Positions 32,336 through 42,693 of a stretch of DNA of 64,000 nucleotides are shown here, one piece after another; position 1 is the stretch's first letter; every line of letters starts with the position of its first letter. The position numbers and the translations under genes are program-made. A model generated the notes under the pieces. It was not told the origin of the DNA, did not search any database, and saw only the letters and a program-made list of their open reading frames with translations. This DNA comes from Mesostigma viride (lineage: Eukaryota; Streptophyta; Mesostigmatophyceae; Mesostigmatales; Mesostigmataceae), in NCBI GenBank assembly GCA_009746045.1, contig RPFO01000082.1:673473-737472 (forward strand). The letters are read 5' to 3'.

Positions 32336-32756
32336 TGAATTGCTTGGTTCATTAGAAAATAGGTTTACCCTTTATCAACGTTCCTCTCACTGGCTGCGCC
32401 GCCAGTGACCGTTGGGTGCAGACCGTTGGCCCGAGGCCGCACGATGACAGGTAGCTGTCTAGTCACTGCATCGTGCGATCACAGATCAATGCACGCTGCA
32501 GTACGGTCCCTATCTAGGATACTCTAGTACCGTCCAATGACAGGACACTACGTATACTGGGTACTGACATCTGTCACGTACCTCAGTACCCAAAGTACCT
32601 ATCTAGGGAAACGTATGCGACTCGACTAGCATTCCTATCTGCATAGCCCACGTGGTATTTATATTCACATACCAACGTAGGTTTACAAGGCTTATTCATA
32701 CGTTGTATTCACAATGCCTTTGAGACTTAGTCTACAGCAAAGCATGGAGACTAACT
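32283..32756 (-). repeat. 5' LTR of copia-like element 1
   Basis: 474 bases starting AGTTAGTCTCC on the minus strand and ending CTAACT. TATA-like ATATAAATA lies near 32660. The sequence after the LTR (TGAATTTTATAAACGC) would be the primer-binding region, but I cannot match it to a tRNA. Confidence 0.88.
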
Positions 32757-32761
32757 ATGAG

Positions 32762-33585
32762 CCACGCTAATATACCTTTAGGTCTGCCTGCGGCGGACGC
32801 TCCTGCACTAGAGTCTTTCCTATTGTTGCTGGCCGGGCATGTTCAATGTTCCGTTAGCCGACAGGTTCGCATTTTACGCCAAGGCAAGCAAAATCCCCCA
32901 AAGCAGGGCTAGTCGCTATCGGCTCTAAATTTGCTTTGCGTTTCCACTGATAATATTTAATACTACGTTTTATCCAGCAACAAAACCTAGCATCATGTCT
33001 ACGAAATCGTCAGCCATACTGGCTTTGCCGCACCGTCGACCGTGCAGCAGCTACAATAATTCATCGCAGCACGTTTAAGGTGCAGGCTCTACAGTTGTTG
33101 TTGTTGTTGTTGTGTCCCACGCCGCACATGGGCAGCAGAGAATCTAGGCTCTACAGTAGAGTCTAGCCGCTAGGTAGGTATGGCTGAGACTTGAGCCAGG
33201 TTGACAACATCGGCACCAATCTATTAGGCAGTCCTCGGAACGCGGATACTACATAGTAACTAGAAAATATCTGATTTCAGCAATCAACCAAGGCAGGCTG
33301 AATTTGTTCAGTCAACCCTATGTACTCGGGAATTTTGGTTCTGACAATTTCAGCACAACCCTCGAAGTTCCAACTGACCGGCCAATGGGCACACTAACAA
33401 TTGAGCGCAAACCGCAGCCAGAAGTGACCACGGTCACAAGACTTGTCAGGCCGCGGCCACCGGAATCCCGCGGCCACATGTGACCGCGGCCACCGAAATG
33501 CGGCGGCCACGTGTGACCGCGGGCCCCAAAATCCGGCGGCCGGCGGCCACATGTGGCCGCGCGCGGCCCGTTAGCAGAAACACTG
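32762..33585. other. Right part of the hAT-like element
   Basis: Non-coding. It contains a short TTG repeat (33088-33109) and GC-rich GCGGCCAC palindromes at 33440-33575 that resemble bases 23775-23870 at the other end. Confidence 0.6.
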
Positions 33586-33593
33586 CTCTTGTC

Positions 33594-34128
33594 AAAACTT
33601 GCCCTCCTAACACATGCACCCGAACTAACGGCATCCACAAGTTACTTGTGAGTCGAGCCAACCGCCCTTCTTGTAAAACTCGCTATCCTTAATTAAAGGA
33701 CCATGCGTTACCGTTCAGCATGAGATCCTCCCCCACACTCTCGGCAACACACCTCGCTTCTGAACCCCCCCCCACATACCCACGGCTCTTGTATGCAAAC
33801 TCAATACCAGTGGGCCGATTATGCCCACAAAAAAGTTGCCTCCCCCCTTACCCAACACGCCCGCCATTTCTGGCATCCTCTCAGCCACCCACTCAGTCCT
33901 CTTTGCACTAACATTGATGCCACCCCCCTTTTCCATCTGGAGTACCAAAACAAGTTTCTTGCCTCCGTCACCCAGGCTGACCTTCCTTCCAATCTTGTTT
34001 AGTCCGCTTTCTAGGACCACACTAATTGATGTAGCCATCTTCAGATGCGCAAGACAGAAACTGTCATGTTCAGCAGCAGTCGGTCTGGTGCAATCGGGGT
34101 TTCCCAGACAGCGGAATTTATGCGACAT
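33594..34128 (-). pseudogene. Cys/His family member 4, split by the hAT-like element
   Basis: From 34128: FRCLGNPDCTRP ... SFCLAH gives C-x5-C-x11-C-x2-H, followed by VLESGLNKIGRKVSLGDGGK, the shared helix. The frame continues with Gly/Val-rich sequence to 33715. In another frame, at about 33690-33650, KDSEFYKKGGWLD repeats the C-terminal block of member 3. Then the gene is interrupted at 33593 by the hAT-like element; its 3' flank and GC hairpin lie at 23689-23754. With both a frame change and an insertion it is probably dead. Confidence 0.6.
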
Positions 34129-34590
34129 TTTATACCTGCATATTATGTGAAATGTTAAAATGCATGCCTTGCGTAGGGTGTCCGTACCACGTTACCTACG
34201 TGCATGGACAAGGTGGCACTTGCACATAGGTGCCATGTAAGGGCAGTGTGATGATGCAGTTATGTTTCCCCATCATTGTGGAAGGGAAATGTATTGTTTG
34301 GCATGGTTGGTGGCCATATTAGGAGGTAGTATGCCCACCCCTACTCCCTTGGTTGCTTTTTACCAACGGTACCCCTATGGGCTGTACTGGGTGTAACTGC
34401 TGGTATACCCACCCAAATGATGACCCCAATTGTTCAAACTGTTCAGCAACTAATTGTTTATCATCCCTGAAGTGGTAGGTGCCTAGGTCTTATAACATAA
34501 TTCAAAATGCACATTCTACCAAAAATGAAAACGCGCGTCTTGGCCCTGACTTTGACGGCAGTTAAACATGGCCTACTGTACCCTGCATAT

Positions 34591-34796
34591 ACTCGGGCCA
34601 TGGCTGACATCATGCTCCGCCGTACGCGGGCCGATTTTGCGGTGCAGCAGGGCTATTAGGTTCCTCCCGTTAGGCGTTTCCATTGGTCTTATCGTAGTAT
34701 ATAGAGCTTTGACATGGCTCTGTACATAGGTTTATAGCTGGGCGTTTGCTTTGGTTTGAGTGATTTCACTCTGCTGTAAGTAATTAAATTTTTAAA
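34591..34796 (+). mobile_element. Retroposon 3' tail inside A3
   Basis: Absent from A1 and A2. It reads ARAMADIMLRRTRADFAVQQ, then a stop, and ends in TAATTAAATTTTTAAA, like the 3' end of a LINE. Confidence 0.55.
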
Positions 34797-35959
34797 TATA
34801 TGTGAGGTTGTGATATACCAACCCGAAGGGCGACTCATGGACATGCTGGGCCCCCAAGGACAGCCATTGGATATGGGTAGGTTGGATGGCATCTGGTTTG
34901 CAAAATTGTGAAGATCCAGCTGATTTATCGGCAGGATCTCAGACTATTTAGGGGCTAGGAGGCAGCCACCAACAATCTAGTGGTGTTGAGCCTATATTTC
35001 AGCCTGCCCTAGCAAGGATAAACTAGGCCTAAGCTGCTATAGCTTGCCAGGTGATGGCCAGCACACCTGGTGGCACATGCATGCTGTCAATGGGAAGCTT
35101 TTACTCACCAGTTACGTGCTTGATGATGCCACAGAGACCAGCCAACTGCCTCACACTCGTGCAATATGTGTATGGGAAATGTATAACAAACATATATGGA
35201 GGTATTCAAACCCATACAGCCTCTAAAACTTATCACCATCACCCTGTGGCAGGTCAACTGACTGAGGGAAGCATCTAAGAAGGGTGTTTTAGAAAGGGGC
35301 CAGGCCAGGGTCAAGAAAGAGCATGAATATAGTGCAAAAAGAATGTGCTACACAAGCTAGAACGTATAAAAACGTCAAACATCGATAGGAAAACGATGCT
35401 TAAGCTTTACCAGGCATGGATGGCGTTACCTTGGCCCAGGCGGTGGCCGCAAAATGGCGCATTTCGGCACACCAAAGTTGTGCAGCATGGTCGCTGGATT
35501 CGGCGATTTCTGGCCACCCTTGCACGTTTACGACTACTATGTATCATAAAAAGTACAAAGAAAACAATATATCCTTTAAAATACGCCGGAAAGGTATTGC
35601 TGTCAACGTTTCTATCGTCCGGCCTGATCGCAGTTTTTTCCAGCAAGAACGCTGCCGACACCTATCAAATGGCATTCCCGCGAACCAAAAATTGGCCTGT
35701 ATCATCTTTAGGACGTTTAAAATCAATATCCTAAGTTTGGACAGAAAATTCGTACTCAAACGTAAATGCCATGCGTGGGCGCAAGCCGCCATGGCCAGGT
35801 CGTACGTTTTCCGGAATGCACGTTGTACGTGAAAAAGTACCCTGACCCCTTGTACTTTGACCGGCCAGAACACCTCTATAACTTTGTCAAAAGTATGCAA
35901 ACCCTAGTACCATGCTGTGAAGAATTTTATAAACTTTCGATCTTCTCAGCTAAAATTTT

Positions 35960-36657
35960 CACAGGTCGGACAAATATAAGTGATATTTGGCCGTATTTGC
36001 GCATTTGATTTATAAATGTTGCATATTTAGTCTACTAAATTAATCCAACGGTGAACCCCGTTCGGCAAAAAATATTTAGATTAATCCAACGGTGAAACCG
36101 GCTTTGACCAAAATATTTAGATTAATCCAACGGCGAAACCGGCTTTGACCAAAATATTTAGATGAATCCAACGGCGAAACCGGCTTTGACCAAACTATCT
36201 AAATTAATCCAACGTTGAAACCGGCTTTGAATATTTAAAGTAATCTAAATGAATATTTAAATACTCGTGCCGCCAGGGCCTTTAACTTTAACATCTGAAG
36301 TTGAACAGGTCGGACAAATATAAATGATATTTGGCCGTATTTGCGCATTCGATTTATAAATTTCGGCAAAAAATATTTAGATTAATCCAACGGCGAAACC
36401 GGCTTTAACCAAAATATTTAGATTAATCCAACGGCGAAACCGGCTTTGACCAAAATATTTAGATTAATCCAACGGCGAAACCGGCTTTGACCAAAATATT
36501 TAGATTAATCCAACGGCGAAACCGGCTTTGACCAAAATATCTAAATAATCCAACGGCGAAACCGGCTTTGACCAAAATATCTAAATTAATCCAACGGCGA
36601 CCGGTAAGCAGCCAAAAGTATTTAAATCATATTTTATTTATATTTGTCCGACCTGTG
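35960..36657. mobile_element. hAT-like miniature element with 41-bp repeats
   Basis: The ends CACAGGTCGGACAAATATAA and its reverse complement are nearly perfect. AAAATTTT flanks both sides (35952-35959, 36658-36665) and occurs once as an interrupted word in A2. Inside, a 41-bp unit (TTAGATTAATCCAACGGCGA, then AACCGGCTTTGACCAAAAT) repeats about ten times, and the left end recurs at about 36306, so the element is partly duplicated within itself. Confidence 0.85.
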
Positions 36658-36788
36658 AAAATTTTCCTAATTCTCGATAGATTTCGCGGCATCTGGTCCC
36701 CCGAGAAGGGGCCGATGCATCGGCTGGAACTCGATTTTTGGCGGGAAATCGGCCGCAAGACCATTTAGGGGTTAATTAAGGCCACTGT

Positions 36789-37432
36789 GCTCACGTATGG
36801 CGCCGAGGCGTGGACCCTCCCACCCAAACTGGCAGCTCGGCTCGACGGCACCGTTTATAGGATGCTCCGGCAGGTCCTTAACGTAGGTTTTTCCGAGCGT
36901 CCGTCATCAGAGTCTTTGTATCATGGCATGCCTCGTGTTTCGGACGAGATTAGGCAGCGTAGGATAGCATTTGTAGGACACCTTGCCCGCACCAGCCAGG
37001 TCGACACCACCCTTGGTCTGGCCAGCCCCCAGCGGCTTGGACAGCCAGGGCGGCACATTCTGACCTGGCCTGGCCCCGCGGACATTCCCAAAAGGGTAGG
37101 GAAACCTGTCACCAACTACGTTCAGATGTTGCTGGACGACCTAGTGGTCCCAGCCCAGTTTGAGCACCGCATCCACTCCCTCTCCCGTCTTTGGACTGCC
37201 ATGCAGGACAAGACGCGGTGGAAGAAGATTGTCAAGGCGCACACGCCCGACCCTGTGGGCAAGCCACCTCCCCCTAAGCGGAGGAGGCGTTTTGATGAGT
37301 AGTGTAGTTAGGCTTTTCTAGATAGAGTTAGCATAGTTCGATCACGCGGCTTCCTCCACCCCATCCATCCTGAAATATGTGCTACATGACCTCCCCACGG
37401 AGGCATGTTATAATTTAATTTAATTTAATTTT
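36789..37432 (+). mobile_element. 5'-truncated LINE
   Basis: The plus-strand frame to 37302 reads LTYGAEAWTLPPKLAARLD, then RRIAFVGHLARTSQ and KRRRRFDE, the C-terminal end of a non-LTR retrotransposon ORF2. It is followed by a hairpin (CCTCCCCACGGAGG) and a (TTTAA)n tail. TTAAGGCCACTGT at 36776-36788 and 37433-37445 is a 13-bp target duplication. Catalytic RT motifs are absent because of truncation. Confidence 0.92.
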
Positions 37433-37445
37433 TTAAGGCCACTGT

Positions 37446-37520
37446 TAACTGCTGCATTTGTGGCAGGGCTCCACTTATTGTATTCAATCAAATGCTGGTC
37501 TTCTTGGGAGCTCAGTGATC
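37446..37520. other. Short spacer
   Basis: Nothing recognised between the LINE and the next element. Confidence 0.4.
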
Positions 37521-37524
37521 TTAA

Positions 37525-39244
37525 CTCGTCGTCTGTCCCAACTCAGTCCTCACAGGAGGACTGAGTTGACAACTTTCAACCGCGTGTAGCGACTAGGTGG
37601 GGGGTCCATCCCAAATGTTTTGATGTGGATCAGGGGTGTACTAGATGTCATTTTGTTGGCAAAAATACTGCATATGTGAAAACTTGACCCGAACACCTGA
37701 AAATTACACGGACGTTGGGCACCCCTCACGAATTTGCATTTTTCGGGATAAGAACGAGTGGGAAAAATTCAATCAAATCCTGGTGCATGAAGAAAAAATA
37801 TAGGCATGTAAACAATATAGTTCTTGAAACGTGGCAAAAAACTGGGCTCGATTTGGCCACTGCAACTGCCTGGTACAATTAAAAAACTCTCAGTCCTCAG
37901 GAGAGGAATGGGGCTTTTGCTAACTTTGCTAGCATGTAAGTGCGGTCATACTACACACCACCGTGGCCACCAACCATCCCAATCAACTCATTTCCCTTCA
38001 AGCATTACAGGACAACACACTTGCATCATCATACTTCAGGTATATCATACCTTAGCATGTAGTGAGAGCCTATGCATGCATGTAGGGAATGGGCTTGGAT
38101 ACCTACCAACAAAGGGTTATGTTATAAGTGTCAACCACCAATATAATGGGTAGGTTAAGCATATTTCCATTGTTTCTAACAACAATAGATATGGCTATAA
38201 CTGTTTTGCCTTGCCATGATGTGGCCAACATAGTTGCTGGCACATGATGGCAGTGGTTTGTCACCAAGACTTTTCACTCACCCGTAAAAGCTTGAATGCA
38301 CCCTTGACGCAGCCCGTGGCCACACAATCATGCAGTATGAACGTAGCAAAAGAATAACTAACATCTATGAAGGTGTTTAAACCTGCACAGCTCCTATAAC
38401 CCTGCACAACTACACTGGGTTAAGGCAAATGCCTGATAACATCATCTGAAAAGGGGGTTTTAGAGAGGGGCAGGCAACGGTCAAGAAAGAGCATCAAGAC
38501 TTGAACCTGACAACGCCTCGCAAGCTTAAACTCATGTACGAACATCAAGAAACGAAGAGGCGACGATTATCCGGCTTTACCTGGCACGGCTGGCGTTACC
38601 TTGGCCCAGGCGGTGCCCGAAAAAGTGGCATTTTGCGGCACATAGGCCATGACGTGACAGAATGGTCGAAATCATCAAATCTATACTGTCACTCAATTTA
38701 TTCTAATACAATGCATGTTACAATGTAGAAAGAAACCTATCAGCCATTGAAATTGCGCCGGAAAGCAAGCGCAGTCATCAATTCCGTCGACCTGCCTTAT
38801 CGCAGTTTTTTCCAGCAAGAACAGTGCCGACACCGGGTATATCGCATCCCCGCAAGCTAAAAATTGATTTATATCATCTTTAGGGCATGTTAAATCTATT
38901 TCCTGAGTTTGGACAGCTAACTCGTCCGCAAACGTAAACTGCATGCATGGGCGCGAGCCGCCATGGCTAGGTCGTGCATTTCCGGAACTCGCGTTTCACG
39001 TGGAAAAGTACCCTTACCACCTGTACTTTGACCGTACATTTAGCCGCTCATACCAAATCCAAAAAAATCCCAAAAATATGTCCAAGAAAGATCTTTTCAC
39101 GTAGTATTTGAATAAATTTTGAGAGAATTTTTTTGTCAAACATTCTGACCGGGGCGAATTTTCTACGAAACCCAAAAACTCGGTCCTCTAGAGAGGACTG
39201 AGTTCAACTCAGTCCTCCGTAGAGGACCAGGGACAGACGACGAG
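37525..39244. mobile_element. Diverged TTAA-family element, A4
   Basis: The ends CTCGTCGTCTGTCCC and GGGACAGACGACGAG are bordered by TTAA (37521-37524, 39245-39248). Each end has a hairpin around CTCAGTCCTC/GAGGACTGAG. Internal blocks match A2: GGCGTTACCTTGGCCCAGGC (about 38590), TCGCAGTTTTTTCCAGCAAG (about 38802) and the final 140 bases. On the minus strand SALFLLEKTAIRQVDG matches SAAFLLEKTAIRPDDR of A2, so a coding remnant is possible. Confidence 0.75.
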
Positions 39245-39248
39245 TTAA

Positions 39249-39341
39249 TACGTATTAACTGATTACGTGCTCCCGTTGGGGAATCACGGAGCACCGGAGT
39301 GCTTTTAATCCCTCCCTGTGTGTGCACAACAGGAAGAAAGG
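39249..39341 (-). mobile_element. Short retroposon (family B), copy 3, fragment
   Basis: The reverse complement matches the 3' half of copies 1 and 2 (hairpin GCTCCCGTTGGGGAATC, GAGTGCTTTTAATCCC). It is cut at 39342 by the Ty3 LTR. Confidence 0.7.
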
Positions 39342-40046
39342 TGTAACGTGCCAAACCCATCGGCCAGGCACGTTGGGAAAGATCGTTTCTATCTACGGGA
39401 CCATCGTCCCGGTTTGTTGCCTGCCTGAGTAGGAAGGGGGATCACTATTCTATGGGCTACTTGCTGTCATCACAGCGTAGGCCCAGAGGCATTATAATGA
39501 TTACCTTCTTGTGTTCTTGCAATTGCCGTTGAACAAGATTATGCGTCAGACATGATTGTATTAAAGGAATAGATTCGGAACTCAGATTAACTGAGGTGGG
39601 TGAGTCGGCGGATTGACGAACGACTGTCTTGTCCATCGTCCTCGCACACCTTTATGCCAAGCAGTGCCACTAGGTCAGCACTGCTGTTCCGACCCTTGTC
39701 AGGCTCGGAACAGGCATGTGAATATTCCACGCTTAATTTCCGTTACTGTAGTGGGCCGAACTACGGGTCGAACATAGGGCTGATCGACCTCTAACCATGT
39801 CCGTGGTAACCATCGTTACGTTATGCCATCGGACACACGTCCATCGATATATATCCCAATGTCACCAATATTACTCTAGATATCAACTGTCGGCACCCTC
39901 GTATACACAAGCAGAGGTGTGCCGGAAGGTATGGACTTCAAACCACCTTAGGTATCTATCTCTTTTTGCACGTATCTTTTTATACCATATTTCTTTTGCC
40001 GAACTCTCTCGTGCTCACTAGGTTCGGCCCTAGTCGGCACGCTACA
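39342..40046 (-). repeat. 3' LTR of the Ty3 element
   Basis: On the minus strand it starts TGTAGCGTGCC and ends GGCACGTTACA, good inverted ends. A polypurine tract (GATGGGGGGGGAGGAG, 40047-40062) lies directly upstream. TATAAAAAG near 39980 is a promoter candidate. The 5' LTR is not in the window. Confidence 0.85.
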
Positions 40047-40062
40047 CTCCTCCCCCCCCATC

Positions 40063-40512
40063 GGGGAAGGGAGCCCACTCCCTTCAAGCGAAGGGTACAA
40101 ATAGTTTGGCTCATATGTGCTATCCAGACCTTGGCCTCGTTGCCTTCTCCCTAGGCTTCCCTTAGTCACGCATCAAGCCGGGTATCCGCTGGAGCCCACC
40201 CTATATAGTGGTTCGAGGCGGGCGCGCACGATCGGGGGCACGATCGGACGGCGGGCGCGCACGATCCTAGCCACAGCGATCGGGGGGCACGATCCTGGGC
40301 ACTAGCGATCGGAGGGGGGTCGCGCTCGAATAGGGACTCTCCCCACGGATAGGCCTGTCCCGGCAGGATTTGTTTCCTTAGGTCGCCCAAGTGCGCAGCT
40401 CTAAGACCTTGGTCCCTAACTATCTACCGGGCCGAAGAACCCGGGCGGGCGTAAGGCCCTCCTATTCTACCGAGGAATCCCTCGGTCGGGCCTAGAGCCC
40501 TAGGATGGAACA
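40063..40512 (-). other. Ty3 element, GC-rich untranslated part
   Basis: Between the downstream ORF and the polypurine tract, with repeated CACGATCGGGGG words (40224-40320). No coding signal. Confidence 0.55.
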
Positions 40513-42660
40513 CTACACTAGGTACACTCCCCGTGCACTCTCAAGGTCGCGCTGGTAGTCGCGCTGGATCGCGATCTTCTTCTCCTCAGTGCGACCAGCG
40601 TCGAGCAAACAATCACGCCAAGTGCCGGGTGGCCAGAGGCCCCAGAACCCGTACAAGTAGTATGGCTGTGTCAGGGTCAGCGACTGCTGCCCGAGATTAA
40701 CATAGCCGCACTTGAAGTCGCTCAGGAACGTGGTCATCATAACGCGCAGTGATGAGGTCCCGCAGCGCTCCCTCGTGTACGAGCAAGCGGAGCTGTCCCG
40801 CTCGCGCGCTGGCGCACAAGTCCGGCGTAAGCGCCTCAACCAGCGCAAGACCGTAGGTGGGTGACAGCATGGGGTGCTGCACCGGCACATGGGGGCGCTC
40901 CGAAACACCGGCCTCGTACAATCGATGCTTGGGCCAAAACTGGCCATCAAACACGAGCGAAGTCGGATCCCGCGGAGGCGCGGGCACATGAGCTGGATCC
41001 GGATGCGGCAAACGGTTTGCCGGCACTACACGGTTAGCGGCCCAACGCACACCGACATACCGCCGCAAACCCGAGGGGTAAATGGCTTGAATGGCCCCCG
41101 TGGGCGGCAGGAACAGGTCACGTGGGAACACCATCCCAGGTCCGGGCGCCGGAGTGGCGGCGGGACGCGGATAGTTGTAGATCACGGGCTGTACCGTGTA
41201 TGGCTCCAGGAAATCCAGGTGCGACAGAACATACCCGCTGGGCGGTTGGGGCGTGAAGTCGGGGAGGATCCCGGAATGGCCGCGGGCCATCTCCTGCTGT
41301 GGACCTCGCTGCCCAGCTGGTGCCTGCATCGTGGCCTGGACGGGTTGCACGATAACTCCCTCATGAGGCTGGTCCAGAAACCAAGCAGCGGCGGGGCCAC
41401 CTCTGCGACTGGTGGCACCGGCACCGGATGGGGCCCAACGTGGGGCAGTTGCATTGACGCCGATCCACCATGGACAGGTGCGTACTGCACGTCTGTTGGC
41501 GGCGGGGCCATCACAGGCCCTGGGAGCGTCAACGCGGGAGCCACGTCGGCGGGCATGAGCGCCGAGCGGGGGATGTGGGACATGGGCCTGGTAAGGCACC
41601 GCACATGACACATGGGGAGCGGGTGCAGGCTCAATTCCATCCATCGCCTGCGGAGGACCCTGGGTGGCAGTCGGCCCGTCGCTGCGACTTGACGCATCGG
41701 GCTGAAACTGGTGGGGAGGGAGGACCTCAAACCCAGGAGGCGTCGTCGGAGAATCGGGCGCCGGCGGGAGTGTGATCGCCAGAGCCGCCGATGCGGCGTT
41801 AACCGGAACCCGGGAGTCTGCTGGAGGGCGATGCCGTACGCAGGGTGGGGTATCCAAGGGCGCAAAGGCCTCGACGAAGTCAATCTCGAGGTCCTCGCAG
41901 GTGCGCTCACCGGGCCTTAGGAACACCTCCCGCCTCCACTCAAGGTCGCGCTCCTCTTGCCCAGCCATCCACAGGAGAGCCGATACGATGGAATACCGAC
42001 ACTCCTGGGAACCGGGAGGGCCACGAACCGCAGTATCGTCGGGCAGCCGAGTAACGCCGAACGCCCTTCGCACACCATCCCGTCCATCCTCGTCAGAGAG
42101 GTATGGGAAAGCGAGTGGATAGTCCAGCACCACCCGTACGCTGAGGCGGCAGAAGACACACTGGCAGCCTCGGCTGTGCTCGACCAGCGGTAGCTTGCCG
42201 ACACTGTCCGCCGCAATGGTGGAACCCAGAGGAGGGCCGAAGAACGAAACGTTGCGCCTCATGTAGTCCCTCAGGTCCCAAGCCAGGCCATCTGGCAAGG
42301 GCGGCCACACTTGCTGATCGAGGATCTGCCAGCGTTGCAACCAGATAGGCTCACTGGCGCCCGGCCATAAGGCGGAACCCGCACCATTTGGTGGGGTCTC
42401 TCTCCTCAGATTCCAGGATGACCATGATGAGGTCCTTGGTTCGTTGGACGCCGACATAGTCTGCTGACTGTGCTTGTTGATCAGCATACTGTGGCTGGCT
42501 GGGTGCCTTGGGACCAACGCCGTTGACTGGCTGGGGTGGCCGAGCATTCTGGGTACGCCGAGTAGGCCGGGGGCGTCGCGTCGTGAAGGTCGGCATGTTC
42601 CCTCCACGCGTAGACCTGTAGGAGAAAAGGGAGGGGGTGTGGGGGGAACACCGACCAGCA
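40513..42660 (-). pseudogene. Downstream ORF of the Ty3 element, unknown function
   Basis: A long minus-strand reading follows pol. It starts in one frame (MPTFTTRRPRPTRRTQ near 42597, then VQRTKDLIMVILESEERD). It continues in the 663-residue frame (ASEPIWLQRWQILDQQVWP; a Cys cluster CQCVFCRLS; a Pro-rich middle; YPSGLRRYVGVRW) and ends in a third (KCGYVNLGQQSLTLTQPYYL, stop at 40513). It has no gag, protease or envelope features I can recognise: no knuckle and no signal peptide. Ty3 elements sometimes carry an extra 3' ORF. Frame changes near 42360 and 40750 show decay. Confidence 0.5.
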
Positions 42661-42693
42661 TGCACGCAAAAGTTCGGGTAAAATCCATCCTAC

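Larger units (their letters stand above)
24627..32756 (-). mobile_element. Copia-like LTR retrotransposon 1
   Basis: Direct repeats at 24627-25110 and 32283-32756 each begin AGTTAG and end CTAACT on the plus strand. ATGAG flanks the element on both sides (24622-24626, 32757-32761). The minus strand carries, in order, a CCHC knuckle, integrase, a protease-like domain, reverse transcriptase and RNase H. Pol is broken by frame changes, and a TTAA element sits near the 3' LTR. The gag body cannot be found; its place is taken by a GTT/AAC run and a roughly 66-bp tandem repeat (31034-31250). Confidence 0.92.
23755..33585. mobile_element. hAT-like element carrying nested insertions
   Basis: It starts CAGTGTTTCTGCTAA and ends TTAGCAGAAACACTG: a perfect 15-base inverted pair. 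The 8-bp CTCTTGTC occurs at 23747-23754 and 33586-33593. Subterminal GCGGCCACATGTGGCCGC and GGTCGCGTGTGACC words resemble the hAT layout. About 0.87 kb on the left and 0.83 kb on the right are its own DNA; the rest is the copia-like element. No transposase is seen, so it is non-autonomous. Confidence 0.88.
34159..36771. mobile_element. TTAA-family element, copy A3, with internal inversion
   Basis: TTAA at 34155-34158 and 36772-36775 borders the element; the right end is CCATTTAGGGG. Bases 34159 to about 34955 are in reverse order relative to A1 and A2. The left terminus (TATTTAGGGG) is now internal, joined to CTAGGAGGCAGCC, and the left TTAA is joined to AATGCATGCC. A hAT-like miniature element (35960-36657) and a 206-bp retroposon tail (34591-34796) have inserted. 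Confidence 0.82.

Noticed and set aside
40874-41608. Plus-strand 244-residue frame
   Set aside because: Antisense shadow of the Ty3 downstream ORF in GC-rich DNA.
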